Assembly (NCBI GenBank): GCA_009823505.1
Contig: VZQC01001595.1
Location: forward strand, 2,854,127 to 2,918,126
Length of the DNA stretch: 64,000 nt
From: Rhizomys pruinosus
Taxonomy: Eukaryota > Chordata > Mammalia > Rodentia > Spalacidae
Reading direction: 5' to 3'
A model generated the notes under the pieces. The model was not told the origin of the DNA. It saw nothing but the letters and a program-made list of their open reading frames with translations, and did not search any database. Every line of letters starts with the position of its first letter. The first letter of the stretch is position 1. Positions 1 through 11,390 of the stretch are shown piece by piece. Both the position numbers and the translations under genes were made by a program.

Positions 1-249
1 GATTTATTACCCAATCCCAAAGAATTGTTATCAGATCTTAGTTAAAGCTAATGTGGACACATGCTAGCATTAATATCCACCATTTTTAATCTCATGATGC
101 CTATACCGTTTTTATCAGCTGCTATATAAACACACTGTTGTAATTGCACATATTTACCTTTTACTAAGTCTAAACACCATGTATCCAGTAGACAAGAGCG
201 TCTGGGCAAAACTGATATTATTGAACTCAACGTCAATAACAACATGCAC

Positions 250-345
250 CAATCGAATATACCACCCGGTCCCTCTCCCACCCCTCCCGAGTCACCATTT
301 CAGTCAGCCTTTTGATGCAATCTTTCCGTTGTGGTTCTTTAGCTG
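250..345 (-). mobile_element. Possible L1 3'UTR fragment
   Basis: A C-rich run is followed by a segment (about 290-335) that resembles 63,920-63,965, where a minus-strand L1 3' end lies. Both read like tttcagtcag, then tttgatgca, then tcctttc/tctttcc. The match is short and imperfect, so assignment is tentative. The first 249 bases hold nothing I recognise. Confidence 0.3.
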
Positions 346-1227
346 AGCTGAGGTGATAGGGCTGCCTATGAGTTACTTGGTTATACAAATATTGGCCTCT
401 GAAAGTTATTTAAACCATTTAATCAGATTCAATAAAAATCACACCTTTACTTGAAAAATATTCTACAAGCTAATTAAAGCATTGAGGTTATTTATTGTTT
501 ATTGGAACTATGGTGAAATATGCCTTTGATTCATTAAAATAGGAAAATAATTTTTGGTCTAAAATATACTGGAAAAATTCCTTTCCCTGGTATCTGTTGC
601 AGTACTGGGGAGTACTGAATCAAATAACTCCATGCCAGCTCAAATCGATAGCACTAGAACACATTCCTTTAACCCAGCACTACCATGAAGGTAGTTTAGG
701 AATTATCAGAACACTATAGAAACAGAGAAGAGAGTGGTGAACCCAACATGGCCCCAAATAGCTGCTGGTGTAGGGAACAGGCCCAGATCTTCAGACCTCA
801 AGGCCACGATATTTCCTAAAACATTACTTCAAGGACTATCTACTGTCTATCTAATCCAAAGTTTTAGCATACCATTAAATTCTAACACTTATTAGACTCT
901 AGTTTTCAAGAGATAAATAGAAATGTATAAAAGAAATAAAATTCACAAAATTCACTAACTAGCAATATTTCAGGAAAAGGTTTGTGCCTATATCACCTGC
1001 ATAATTGTGCAAACTGAGGTTGTCTACAGATCTTATGCACAGTTGATAGATACACAACGGGCCCCAAATAATTTGTCAATAGGTTATTGGGAAGTTGCAG
1101 CATTTAACTTTTAAAATTAAAAGCACAAATCACAAATCGTTTACAACTTTAACACAGTGTGGTTGATAGCTGCAGTTGTAAACATGACGTACCCGGGAAG
1201 AGGGCCCTTCAACTGCAGAATTTCCTC
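346..1227. other. Unique sequence, no feature seen
   Basis: AT-rich sequence with frequent stop codons in all frames. I see no SINE, LINE, RNA gene or exon-like segment. Confidence 0.6.
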
Positions 1228-1541
1228 TTTCTGACTGGCCTATAAACATGTCTGTGAGGCATTTTCTTGATTGTTGAGTGATGCGGGAGTGTCCAGGCCA
1301 CTGTGGATGATGCAACCCCTGGGACTTTTATAAGAAAGCAGAGGAAGAAGGCAGTAAGCAGTATTCTTCTGTGTCCATGCTTCAGTTTCTGTCTCCAGGT
1401 TTGTGCCCAGAGTTCCTGTCCTGGCTTCCCTCAGTAATGAACTGTGATCAGAACTTGTAACCAGAATAAACCTTTTCCTTCCCAACTTGGTTTCAGTCAG
1501 TGTGCTTTATCATAGCAATAGAAAGCTATTTAGGACACGTA
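1228..1541 (+). mobile_element. Rodent LTR-like repeat, 3' portion
   Basis: The 3' half ends with an AATAAA-containing segment (aaccagaataaacc), then gtgctttatcatagcaatagaaa and a terminal ...aggaca. This layout recurs at 4,870-5,008, 25,854-26,191 and (reverse) 9,345-9,718. A polyadenylation signal followed by a short conserved tail suits an LTR of MaLR type, but I cannot name the subfamily. The 5' boundary is uncertain. Confidence 0.5.
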
Positions 1542-2267
1542 AGTTTATGATATGTGTGATCCATTTCTTCCTGTCTTGCAGTGATAACTTTGTTATCCAG
1601 TGTTTATATCATGCCTTTTGATGAAGCCATGTTGTTAATGCATCATGAAGATATTGGGTCCATGAGTCAAAATGGCACTTTTAGCTCAATAGGAAGAAAA
1701 TATATGGCAAATATATTACTCTGTTCAACTATTACGTCTTAATGCAAAGGAATAGCTTTCTATAAATCTGTAATGGGAAGCAATTTTCAATCTCCAAACT
1801 ATTAGTTTTGAGAATTTTATCATGGTATCTTTTGGCAGCCAGCCAAACCCAGGATGCTTGGCTTAACAGATTTAACTTTAGGATTTCACCTCTTTATCCC
1901 ATTCAAATATTCAATTGAACTTTCTGGTAAATTACTGATAACAATTCTTCAGGCTGATATTGCCTTTGGATACACAAAAGAAACATTTCTGGAGAATGAC
2001 ACAATATTACTACTGGGCCAAAGGGAAAACATTTTCTTTTTTTAATGGAAAAATACATGGTTTCAGGATTATACACAAGTGTATGCTGTGTCCCTAACAA
2101 GATATTAAGGCTACCGGGATGGAAACTACATCTTTTATCACCATAGACTATGTATATTTAGTCATAGTGTTCATGGAAGAACTAGCTATCTCATCATCAT
2201 CATTTGTAAACTACCATTATGGACAGTCAGGTAAGATACTAAACCTTAGTTAAGAAATTATGTGCTG
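1542..2267. other. Unique sequence, no feature seen
   Basis: AT-rich, no recognisable repeat. Short reading frames on both strands lack any family resemblance. Confidence 0.55.
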
Positions 2268-2310
2268 GGGCTGGAGAGATGGCTCAGTGGTTAAGAGGTT
2301 ATATGTCAAT
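2268..2310 (+). mobile_element. B2/B3 SINE head only
   Basis: The first ~35 nt of a B2-type SINE (gggctggagagatggctcag) are near perfect, then similarity stops abruptly. Imperfect repeats flank it: attatgtgct before and attatatgtgct after. SINE copies are normally 5'- not 3'-truncated, so this is probably an internally deleted copy. Confidence 0.7.
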
Positions 2311-2775
2311 AATTATATGTGCTAATAAAATTCTCCTCAATAGTTATGTAGAACTAAAAGCCTTGTCTCAATAAATTCTGATCTGAAATATCAAGTCAAA
2401 CAAAAAAGGATTCATTTGACAAATTTCATTGATCTAATTGCAATTGCCAGTATGTAAGTAACTAGGGTTATAATAAGCTCATGGTGATTATAGTATTTTG
2501 GAGTTCAAAGATACCAACAACTCATATAAATAAATGTCTAACTGTATTTTTAGCAAGAGCTGTGAAGAGAAATTCATTGTTTGTGGCTCAGCTTGCTCTA
2601 GCTGTGTGAGCAGGAGCAAACTGCCAAACTTCTCTGAGCTTCTCCTTATTTTGAAATGAGATCGACGATGTTCCCTGCCTCAGAGGGTCGTTGTAGATCA
2701 GGGCCTCTTGTGCCTTTTCCCTTACAACCATGAGAAAGTTTTATACAACACTGGGTAATGGGTATAAATTGATAT
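2311..2775. other. Unique sequence, no feature seen
   Basis: No recognised repeat or coding signal. The last ~20 bases may be the upstream edge of the L1 3'UTR that resumes at 3,048. Confidence 0.5.
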
Positions 2776-2792
2776 AGAAATAAAACTCTCTT

Positions 2793-3030
2793 TTTTAAAA
2801 TTAAATTAATTTCATTTTATTACTTTTTGTGTGTGTATGAGTGTACTGTCTGCATGTAGGTTTGTGCACCCGTGTTGGGCAATGCTACGGAGGTCAGAAG
2901 AGAGTGTCAGATTCCCCTGGAACTTGAGTTAAAGATAGTTCTTAGCCACCATGTAGGTGCTGGGAATCGAACCTGGGTCCTCTGCAAGAGCAGTTGGTAC
3001 TCTTAGCCGCTGAGGCATCTATCCAGCCCC
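2793..3030 (-). mobile_element. B2/B3-family SINE
   Basis: Reverse complement of a tRNA-derived SINE: T-rich tail at the left, the tRNA-like box region (gggaatcgaacctgggtcct) and the head (tgccccagatccagcc-like reverse) at the right end. It is flanked by a perfect 17-bp target-site duplication, agaaataaaactctctt, at 2,776-2,792 and 3,031-3,047. The duplication ends CTT before AA, an L1-endonuclease-type site. It inserted into an L1 3'UTR. No 17-bp internal duplication. Confidence 0.93.
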
Positions 3031-3047
3031 AGAAATAAAACTCTCTT

Positions 3048-3330
3048 AACAGGCTCTAGAATCGATCTACCACTTACTTTCAGACTCTGTAATTACTGTA
3101 TATGAGTGGAAAGTATGTATTCATATTTTAGAGTAATATAAAATTAAAGGAGGAAAATGTGAATTCCTAAACATAAAAAAAGACTGAGAGGAAGGTGCAG
3201 GACATATGGCAGAGTGTATGCTCTGTGGTGGGGTGGGGGGAAGGGAAAGGGGAATATGTCTAAACTGAACTGAGAAATGTTTGAAATATACAAAACATCA
3301 ATAAAAGCATTATAAAATTTAAAACTCAAA
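3048..3330 (+). mobile_element. L1 3'UTR fragment (short type)
   Basis: Shares a long colinear match with 46,735-47,200 and 59,075-59,510: cttaacaggctctagaat, the ttttagagtaatata block, the G-rich block near 3,230 and the terminal caataaaagcatt. It lacks about 190 bp present in those two copies (between aaacata and agactgag), as does the minus-strand copy at 60,610-60,950. The B2/B3 SINE at 2,793 sits in its 5' edge. Confidence 0.85.
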
Positions 3331-3586
3331 CTGATAATAAATCATAAAGAAATTTATTTTAAAACAATCCCTCACTACATGTCTAATTTTATCATTTATT
3401 TAAAACAAAGCAAATTTGCTTACTGAGATGGATATTTGTTTATGTCTCCATACAGTATTCAGTCTTGGCTAAATATTGAACATGTTCAATATTTTTCAGA
3501 TTTCATTATGAAAGTTTCAATTTTATATTTGTTAATGCTGAGAATGTTACTTTGGATAATTATGGGGTATATGACAATGTGTTGAT
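3331..3586. other. Unique AT-rich sequence
   Basis: Nothing recognisable. Confidence 0.5.
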
Positions 3587-3700
3587 GGTCAATTTGACAG
3601 ACTCTATAAGAATGTTCACAGGAGAGTTAAGGAAGAGGTTAATTGGGCAGGGACCACAGGACTGATATGAGGCTTTAAAGACTTTGCTAAGCCCCATGGT
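3587..3700 (+). mobile_element. LTR-like repeat, possible 5' portion
   Basis: The block tgttgatggtcaatttgaca and gaagaggttaattgggcaggg resembles the beginning of a rodent LTR-like repeat whose 3' portion may be at 4,870-5,008. If so, about 1.1 kb of other DNA separates the parts. Judged by eye only. Confidence 0.35.
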
Positions 3701-4089
3701 AGGGCATCATGTTTACAAGGTTAGAGAAACTTGGGCAGACTTAAATGATTTAGAGCAACATATAAATCACACTCGTACAGTGTTAAAAACACTCAAAAAC
3801 AGATAAGAAAAGGAAAAAAGGAAATAGGCAATGGCTCCTGTCTAGGTCACTTCAGAGAAAATGTGGCAAGATTTATGTAGAGCCAAAGTTTCTAGTGAGA
3901 AAATTGACGTAAAAATAAAAGCCAAATGCTGCTTGTGTGAGTCTTTGGAAGGCCTTAAAGACTAACCAGAAATTCACCAAAGAGGTAAAGGAAACAGAAG
4001 ACAAGAAAGGTGCAAGTTATCCCCAGTGTATTCCCTGGAGGGAGGGAGGGGGTCATCATTGGTGGGGCCCACCCTAGCCATTTCTTTGA

Positions 4090-4650
4090 TGGAATTACCA
4101 AGGTTGCCTGTATGGTGGCCCATGTTGAATCAAAGCTTCACTGGTCCCCTATTAATGTGCTACGGGAGTGACTTTTCTGGCTGAGCTTTCTGTTACTAAT
4201 GGGACTTTTACCTTGTAACCAATTGTTAATCTTATGTTTTGAGATCATTTACCAATGTTTCAGCTTGTTTACTCTGAAAATAATCTTACTAGGCCTTGGA
4301 CTCCTTTTGTAAACTAAGTATATAACGTTAATCTCTCATAACCTTTTCTGACCTCTACCCAGAATAATGTATGTGTGAATTGTGAAAACAGCACTGAAAG
4401 CAGTGACTATCATCGGAAGCAACAGATTATCTCCAGTTTATGTAGCAAACGACAGGTGGGGTTGGACAGATGACATATTTGTGATTGTGCGTAATGTTCA
4501 CTGTCAGTAGTGATCTGAAAGGGAAAAATTCTTCTCCGATAAGATAAATTCTTCTATACCTTCCCACATGATGCCAGATGTCGTGTTTCAATAAAGCCAG
4601 AGCAAGTCCTTTGTTCAGAGAACAGTTCCAAGAGAACTCAGAAGGAACAA
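4090..4650 (+). mobile_element. Possible retroviral-type LTR remnant
   Basis: Contains a TATA-like tatataacg near 4,320 and an AATAAA in caataaagcc near 4,590, spaced about 270 bp as in an LTR promoter/polyadenylation pair, with no coding potential. No clear TG...CA ends or target duplication were found. No internal retroviral gene accompanies it. Sequence 3,701-4,089 shows nothing else. Confidence 0.3.
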
Positions 4651-4869
4651 GTTCCCAGAATTAACGGGGCTTACTCTTTATTTAACCAACACCAAGGGGC
4701 CAGGCTGTCCTTGTTCAGATACTACTATATCATGGCATCTCTCCACCAAAATGTGAAAACCAGTAGGACTTTGGCAGTACCTTTTCTTTGGTCTGTCATT
4801 GGTTTCCTATGTGGGGCAAGTGGAAGTTTATTCCCATCTCCCCAGGACAGAACCACAGAGCAGCTCTTC

Positions 4870-5008
4870 TTCTTGGCTAAGGGTGCATTATGACCAGCTG
4901 CTTCAGGCTCCCGCTGTTGCTTTGATTCCCCACACCTGGAACCTCCAGCCAAAATAAACCATTCCTTAAATTATTTTTGTCCTAGCAACAGGAAAAATAA
5001 CTAAGACA
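4870..5008 (+). mobile_element. Rodent LTR-like repeat, 3' portion
   Basis: Ends with cagccaaaataaaccattcc, then cctagcaacaggaaaaataactaagaca, the same tail layout as the copies at 1,228 and 25,854. Sequence 4,651-4,869 may be its upstream part but I could not confirm it. Confidence 0.55.
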
Positions 5009-5057
5009 TCCTACAAAATGCCAGGGGTATGTTTAGAGCCACTTCAGAAATTATTAG

Positions 5058-5203
5058 AGTTGGGCATGATGAATTGTGCCTTTAATCCTAGCCCCTCAGG
5101 TTTCAGAGACGGGTAGATCTCTGTGAGACTGAGGCTACCCTGGTCTACACAGTGAGTTTCAAGGAGGCTAGGACTAGGGAGACCCTGTCAAAAAGCAAAA
5201 ACC
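5058..5203 (+). mobile_element. B1 SINE
   Basis: 7SL-derived B1 with head gttgggcatgatg, the tttaatcctagc block, the accctggtctacacagtgag block and gaccctgtca before a short A-rich tail. Moderately diverged. Confidence 0.88.
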
Positions 5204-5205
5204 TT

Positions 5206-5241
5206 CCATCCAACCATCCCACCAACCAACCAACCAACAAA
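5206..5241. repeat. (CCAA)n microsatellite
   Basis: Short tetranucleotide run directly behind the B1 tail, probably grown from it. Confidence 0.8.
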
Positions 5242-5245
5242 ACAA

Positions 5246-7020
5246 TATGTGCAAAGGGGCTCCAGGCAGCATTCACCTGCACTGAGTGGTGTGCACGTAT
5301 ATCAGAACCAAGGCTTCAGTAAAGTCATGAGGCACAACTCTGGCCACTACTGTCAGAAACACCTCCTCAGATTCAGTATGTACTTTATTTGAATGAATTT
5401 TTGTCATTGCACCTTCAGAAAAACTTACCTGTTGGCAAATATGGTATGGCCCTCCACATTAAGTTACATGGATATGGAAGATAGAAACATATAGCTGAAG
5501 AAGCTGAGTTGTAGGGGACTGTGAGAGATGGCCAATCATAAGTGTTCTTCCACGTCTCATACAGCATTCCCTCCTTAAATGCCAGACATTGTGATCGCCC
5601 CTCCTATTTCATTACTCCTGGTCAAGAGTATCTATGAGATCTAAAAGAGTAACCTTCCTCCTAAGTAGAGAACCAAAAAAAAAAAAAAAGGCAGTCACTT
5701 CTCAATAAGCCCTGAGGTAAAAATGCAAGCATATCAATTATGGTGAGTTTTGGATTACAGAGTACTGCAGTACATTCGAGGCAAAAGTAATGAACCTGGC
5801 CAGGAATGGGCATATAGGCATGTCGGAGTTCCTAACCCACACTCAGCTGTTAACCCTTGCATGCAACATGCAGAATCATGCTTCCTCAAATACCTTGTAA
5901 ACCCAACTAGGCATGAATTATCATCATTATTCCTTAAGAAGTGGGTTACTTTGGACAAAATAGAAAAGAGAATACAAAAACAACACACAGAAAAAGAAAG
6001 TAAGGAAAGGAAAGGAAAAGAAAGCAAACCGTGAACGTATGCCACTGAGGCTTTACAAATGGAGACGCTGCAGTGACTTTTTGTGCTTGAGATTCTCCTG
6101 ACTTCAGGGAAAGCTGTCAACTTGGAGCAATGCCATAAAATAAGACACTGGGCCCCAAAGCCAGAGGTGCACCTTTCAATTCCCTGTTAACTGTGTCCTT
6201 CTCCCTCAGAACCCTTCTTTTGTTTGCAGCCTTCCACAATGTCTTACTGACCAGAACGGCTTTTCATCCTGGTCTATTCTGCCACAGAAAAATACACTTT
6301 CCTACCACAGAAAAATGCACTTTCACTGGCTGAAAACTGGCTTGTTTTTTATCTACTATTCTGTTAGTCTATCAGCAAACTCCAGAAATACTTAGAAACG
6401 TTGCCCAAGAGAAAAGCACAAGATGTGTGGCTCAGAAATACAGGTTTCATGGTCATGATGCAGAATCAAAATGTTCATCCAGAGTGAAGACGTTAGTTTA
6501 CCCAGTCAGCGTCTCTTCCTTGTTAGGACGGATGCAATTTAAAGTGAAATCATTCTACTGATCCCAATACCAGTTCCAGCTTGTTGACTTTAATGAGGAC
6601 CTATAACACTTGAAAATGTGAAAACACAGTGGGTAATATTTATATGAAATCTTCAAGAACCATGGTATTTTGCTCATGCATAATACAATGGCATTTTGCC
6701 TAGATCGGAAACCAAAAGATTAGCACATTAACACTTTTAGGAAACAGGCATTTAATTCACTTTGAATGTGGTCTTGACTTCCAGGCAGAATACCTAATGA
6801 CTTCATACTGACACACTACAGAATTTCCTTAAAAGGGCAGGTTCCCAAGAAGCTTCCAAGGCTGTAGAACAATGGCAATATCGTCTTTGGGACAGGAAGA
6901 GTCCAGGAGATATTTTAAGCTTTCCTAACATATAGATAATTTTAAAATCAATTCTTGAGCTAGGGTCAATTGTATATTTTTAGAGTAGGTCCTCTAGTTT
7001 TTCATGAGTGCTTGTGTATC
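5246..7020. other. Unique sequence
   Basis: No recognised repeat family. An A15 run lies at about 5,674-5,689 without a recognisable retrocopy upstream. Open frames of 94 and 121 codons on opposite strands around 5,750-6,120 overlap each other and show no family resemblance. Confidence 0.55.
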
Positions 7021-7027
7021 TGCAAGT

Positions 7028-7302
7028 GTGTGTGTGTGTGTATGCCATAGAACACAAGGTTTCTGCCCTCTATCCACCTTGTTTGAGACCAAGTCTCTTG
7101 TTCACAGCTGTATATCTCAAGCTACCTGGCTGGTGAATTTCCAGGGATTGTCCCGTCTCTGCCTTCCATCTTGCCCTAGGAAAGCAGGAATTAAAGACAT
7201 GTACTACTGTACATATCTTTATGTGGGTTCTGGGGATTAGAATTTAGGTCCTCACAACTGTATGGCAACCCTTTTACCCATCAAGCCACCTCCCTATCCC
7301 AG
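7028..7302 (-). mobile_element. B4-type composite SINE
   Basis: Read on the minus strand it has a tRNA-like head (tagggaggtggcttgatggg, gttgtgaggacctaaattct), a B1-like middle (gtctttaattcctg, gcagagacgggacaatcc, gagacttggtctcaaacaaggtgg) and a tail ending in (CA)n. This is the head-plus-B1 structure of B4 elements. Old and diverged. Confidence 0.75.
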
Positions 7303-7354
7303 TATGTCTTATATTTATGTCTTATGTACCAAGAGTACTTCTAAATAATACATC

Positions 7355-7503
7355 CAAATTAGCATTCCCCATGAGGTGAATCATTTTAGCTGTAAAGCAA
7401 AGGAGGCACAGATAGGTAAAAAGAATGTCTCCAAACTGCATGTCTGGTAACCAGGGAAGCCTAGATTTGAATCACAGAAGTCTAATTGGGAGACCATGTT
7501 CTT
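7355..7503 (-). mobile_element. MIR, left part
   Basis: Matches the MIR minus strand: gaggcacagataggtaaa, the ctagatttgaatcacag region and gggagaccatgttctt. The missing end (aaccactagacca, 8,986-9,001) follows a 1.46-kb insertion. MIR is an ancient tRNA-derived mammalian SINE, so it gives an independent reading of the pre-insertion site. Confidence 0.72.
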
Positions 7504-7631
7504 TTATTTAAGTTGAACTTTAGAGTACACATAGCATCAAAGTAACATAAATGAAACTTGTGATACCAAAAAGCATCAAAATACATTGATACTTTAACAT
7601 GGAAATTTCATTTTTTCTCCAACTTGTATTG

Positions 7632-7633
<2 letters not shown>

Positions 7634-7668
<35 letters not shown>
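7634..7668. repeat. (CA)n microsatellite
   Basis: Uninterrupted CA dinucleotide tract of about 35 bp inside the non-L1 part of the insertion. Confidence 0.97.
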
Positions 7669-8524
7669 CACTTGAGTTGGAGGATTTTCTTTCTTTTATT
7701 TTTTGCCAAAACATGTCATGTTTTCCCCAAGGAAATGCTTGAAGGTTCCTCCTTGGCAAACCCAAACAACCATCAATCCTGCCCGTGCTCCACACTGGGG
7801 TCCCTCCCTGCCATGGTCACCCAAATGAGGTCCAGCAAGCGTGTGTCCTGTCTTGATCTTCCTGCACTGGTCTCCATGACACAGCATGGGTAGTCCAACA
7901 TTGGCAGTCTACACTCTGAAGAGGCTGAAATCCCAGTAGCCACTCAGTCTACAAGCTGGATATCTTAGTAGTCCCCATCTGGCATTGAAGGTTTGAAGGA
8001 TTCTCAAGTTTTATATCTGAAGTACAATTTCTCAGACCTTACTGATTATTTCTGTTATACTTTCCTTTTGGAAGCTTAAGGCCACACAGCCCAGATTAAC
8101 CAAGGTTTTTGTTTTCTCAATGTCAGTTGAGGATCTTGTCCTCAAGGGTCACTCAGGTTTTTTTTTGGGGGGGGGTAGCCCCCCTGACTCCTTTTGGTTT
8201 TTCAACCAGCAGTTCCATCCACTCGAGGACACAGTTAGGTCATTCTAAACCAGGCTTCTCTTTTTGAAGCATGAGCAGACTTTCCTCTTTATAGGCTGGA
8301 CACTGGCTGAAGTCCCATTAGTGGATCTCCAAGACCTCCCTGCACAGGAAGACTAGTGACTCACATTTGCAGGACATTTCAAGAGATGTCCCCGTGCATA
8401 GTCCCCTGAGACTTAGTTGACCTCTGAGGGCAAGGAACAAAGTTATCCCTTAGGTCCCTCAGTCAAATTGGTATGGGTATTAAGTATGGTCATTAAGTAC
8501 CTAGAAAGGCTAACTTACACCAGC

Positions 8525-8967
8525 CTGATACATCACACATATACTAAAATTGTATCTTCTGTAAACAAACTGTGTGTTATTTCCATATCATATTTCTTGA
8601 TTCGCCTTTTTCCATTTTAACTTTGTTTCTCTAAAATATGTATATATGCCCACCATAATATACCCAAAATCCATAGTCTGAAAATAAAAGGTAGGTTAGT
8701 TCTAGAACCTGTCTAGGGATTCATAATATAAGAGCATAGTTGTGTTCAGATCGTGAAGCATATAACATTAATGTTGCTCAGTTTGCCTTACAACTGGGTA
8801 CTTGGTCCTAGCATCCACAGATGAGGGATACCATTCATCTTTTGTTTTTCTGGGACTGTGTTACTTCACTTAACATAATATCTTCTAGTTCCATCCATTT
8901 ACCTGCAAAGTTCATATCATTTTTCTTTACTGCTGCATAGAACTCCATTGTGTAGATATACCACATT
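8525..8967 (-). mobile_element. L1 ORF2 end and 3'UTR fragment
   Basis: Right part of the insertion above. The segment from gggactgtgttacttcactt to the cut in ctccattgtgtagatatacc matches 61,030-61,155. The stretch 8,530-8,600 matches the long-type 3'UTR near 59,190-59,260 (reverse). Similarity to L1 ends at about 8,525. Confidence 0.85.
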
Positions 8968-8985
8968 TTGGGAGACCATGTTCTT

Positions 8986-9001
8986 AACCACTAGACCACA
9001 G
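8986..9001 (-). mobile_element. MIR, right part
   Basis: aaccactagacca continues the MIR begun at 7,355-7,503. Confidence 0.65.
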
Positions 9002-9055
9002 GTACCTGATGTACAGATGGGCTGAGTACTTATTATGTTCAATAAATAACCCAAA

Positions 9056-9205
9056 GGTCGACAAGATGGCTCAGTGGGTAATGATGCTTCCTGCCAAGTC
9101 TGATGACCTGAGTTTAATCCCTGAGACTCACATGGTTGAAGAACAGAACTGACTCCTGCAAGTTTTCCTCTGACTTCCTTCCATGTGTGAACTGCTGGCT
9201 ACGAC
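9056..9205 (+). mobile_element. tRNA-derived SINE (B2/B3 superfamily)
   Basis: Head caagatggctcagtgggtaa and promoter-like gatgacctgagtttaatccc, then cacatggttgaag and tcctctgacttcc. The tail is decayed. It resembles the older rodent SINEs with an aatgatgcttcctgcc-type middle rather than the younger copies in this window. Confidence 0.65.
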
Positions 9206-9216
9206 ATCTCAAATCA

Positions 9217-9282
9217 CCAATTAGCGTATTATATTATATATATTAGGCTATATTATAGTTATATTTAGTATAATATATATGG
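9217..9282. repeat. AT-rich low-complexity tract
   Basis: Alternating tatatta/atata motifs following the SINE tail. Confidence 0.85.
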
Positions 9283-9344
9283 GAGATAGAGAGACAGAAA
9301 AAAAGAGAATAAATAAAAATAAATAGCCTTTAAGAAGTAAATAC

Positions 9345-9718
9345 TGTTGTAGTTACTTTTCAGTTGCTGCGATAAGAAACCATGACCAAGCCAACTTATA
9401 GAAGGAAGAGTTTATTTGAACTTACAGTTCCAGGGATAAGGAAGGGTCCACAGTAGTGGGGAGGCAGAGAAGAGGGAGATCACTGGAGCTGAAAGCCAAG
9501 TGACATCTTAAAGCAGGCCCGGGATGGAGAGAGCAACTGGAAATCTGACAAGAATTAAGAAACTTGCATGCAAATGTCACCCCCAGTGACATGCTTCCTT
9601 CTAGCATGACCATGCTTCCTAAGGGCTCCATGACCTACCCCAAACAGTGTCACAAACTAGGGACCAAATGTCCAAGTACTTGAAGCATATGGAGGACATT
9701 CTCATTCAAACCACCACA
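9345..9718 (-). mobile_element. Rodent LTR-like repeat, near complete
   Basis: Minus-strand copy: on that strand it runs from tgtggtggtttgaatgagaa to a tail with aaataaac and gcagcaactgaaaagtaact, ending CA. TG and CA ends plus an internal AATAAA support a solo LTR of MaLR-like type. The other well preserved copy is at 25,854-26,191 on the plus strand. I cannot assign the subfamily name. Confidence 0.65.
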
Positions 9719-11345
9719 ACTATTAGCAGCAGCAGAACAACTTTCCTGTAATGAGAGCTTCTATAAATGGAGACAGTATTTAGCATTGAATTAAGTTGCT
9801 GTCTGTCAATCATGCTAACAAAGTTGTTACCTACTGGGGATGGCAATTGTTCTTAATTAATACAAAGGTTACACCACTAGGTAAGACATTAACTAATCAG
9901 TGGGATCTTCTTTAATTCTTAAATTGAACTAAGCATTCCTTGTTACAATGAAAATTTTTGTTCGCTCTGATTTTCTGTATCACCCCCTCCCCCTTAGTTT
10001 TTGGCCACATGGCTCCAATGCCAGTATGTAGCTCACATCAAACAAATCTATGATGTTTCACCCTGTCTGGTGGCATTGGAGATGAAGAACAAAAACGCAG
10101 ATGAATTTTGACGTTACAGAGGCAAATGATGTAGAAAGGTGAACCGAGATCAGTTGAAGAAGCAGCCCCTGCCTCTTGCTGGCTCCCATACTGGAAGGTG
10201 TCTCTGGTATGGAAGCAAAGAAGGAATGTGGGCCAGCTTTGGCACCCAGGCAATACATATGTTTGCAAAGCACTTGAGAACAGGTACTTTCCCAGTATTT
10301 GATCAGCCTTCCACACCATCCCCTCCCCCACCATGTGGACATTTGGACAATAATACTCAGAAATGTGCATAGTGTGCTTACAAAACCAAGCTGACTCAGG
10401 CCACAGAGGCATCTAGAACATAGAATGGATGGGGCTATGATTCCAGTCAAGCACATGCGCATTGGTAGCAGGAGGGATGTTATTGCTCCTGCCTCTTGTT
10501 CCTCTGTTTCTGTTTCATCTAGCATTTTTTGTATTTCCAGGCAGCCTCTATGTCTTCTCCTTCCACCTTATCTGCACATGGAATGTTCTCTCTGATATCT
10601 AGAGTATACACTGAAAATCAGAAATAAATGAAATGCACAAGAAATTATAGGTTCCAAGAGCATAGACAGGCTTTGTAATGAACTCTCTACCAAATACTAC
10701 ATGTAAAGTGCTGGAATCTTTGTCTGACCTTTCCCCATCAAACCTCAGCTGACACATGGGGACGTTCATTGTTTGGGCTCAGAATTAGATCATGTGAACT
10801 TTTTCCTCTCTATTCTAGTTCTTGGCATTGCTGAACCACTGTAGATACCTGCAGCCCATCCGTGGACCTTTGGTAAATTGTCAGGAACGATTTGGATGAA
10901 TTACTGCTGCTTCTTTTCAGCCTTTTAAATAATCATGCAACGGCTCTGTGCAGAGCGGGATCATTATATATTTGTGATTTCTAACAGTCCATCTAGACAT
11001 TATGAAGAACAAGTTCAAGGAGGGTGGGGAAGTGGAGGAAGGCCAGGCTAAAGGCAATGAGGCAAGGATCCAGGATGGCACAGCGGGGGCAGGGAAGATA
11101 AGACTTGGGTCCATATGAAATGGAATACAGAGGAATGGCCAGCTCGGGAATGAAACAAAGATTTCATCTTCAGACAAGTTGAATGTGTGGTTCTTTGAGG
11201 GAATCAGATGAAAAGGCCTGGCAGAGAATTGCACTCACAAGAAATGTATGGAGACAGTTGTGGAAGAAGAGGCTAACACAGCCTCATCTCACAGGTGACT
11301 TGAATGACAGACTAGGTGAGGTAACTCCAGCAGAGTTCAGAGTGT
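9719..11345. other. Unique sequence
   Basis: No recognised repeat. The longest frame outside L1 and repeats (155 codons, minus strand, 10,058-10,525) overlaps a 124-codon frame in another register and resembles no protein family I know. It has no splice or promoter context, so I do not call a gene. Confidence 0.55.
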
Positions 11346-11390
11346 AAACAAAAAGAGAATCAGAAAAAAAAAAAAAGAAAAAAAAAGAAA

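Larger units (their letters stand above)
7504..8967 (-). mobile_element. L1-mediated insertion with extra sequence
   Basis: A 1,464-bp insertion between perfect 18-bp repeats, ttgggagaccatgttctt, at 7,486-7,503 and 8,968-8,985. The repeat ends CTT before AA, as expected for an L1-endonuclease site in minus orientation. The right 440 bp is the L1 ORF2 end and 3'UTR. The left ~1,020 bp matches no L1 in this window and contains a (CA)n tract at 7,634-7,668 and a T8G10 run near 8,157-8,174. TTTATT (AATAAA on the minus strand) lies at 7,503-7,508, next to the left duplication. A 3' transduction would explain this, but an unusual L1 3'UTR is not excluded. Confidence 0.7.

Noticed and set aside
8538..8556. 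17-bp match to U6 snRNA (cacatatactaaaattg)
   Set aside because: Neighbouring bases do not match U6. The segment is part of the L1 3'UTR (compare 59,225-59,255, reverse).
10058..10525. 155-codon minus-strand frame
   Set aside because: It overlaps another long frame in a different register, shows no recognisable domain, and has no promoter or splice context. Chance is the simplest explanation.
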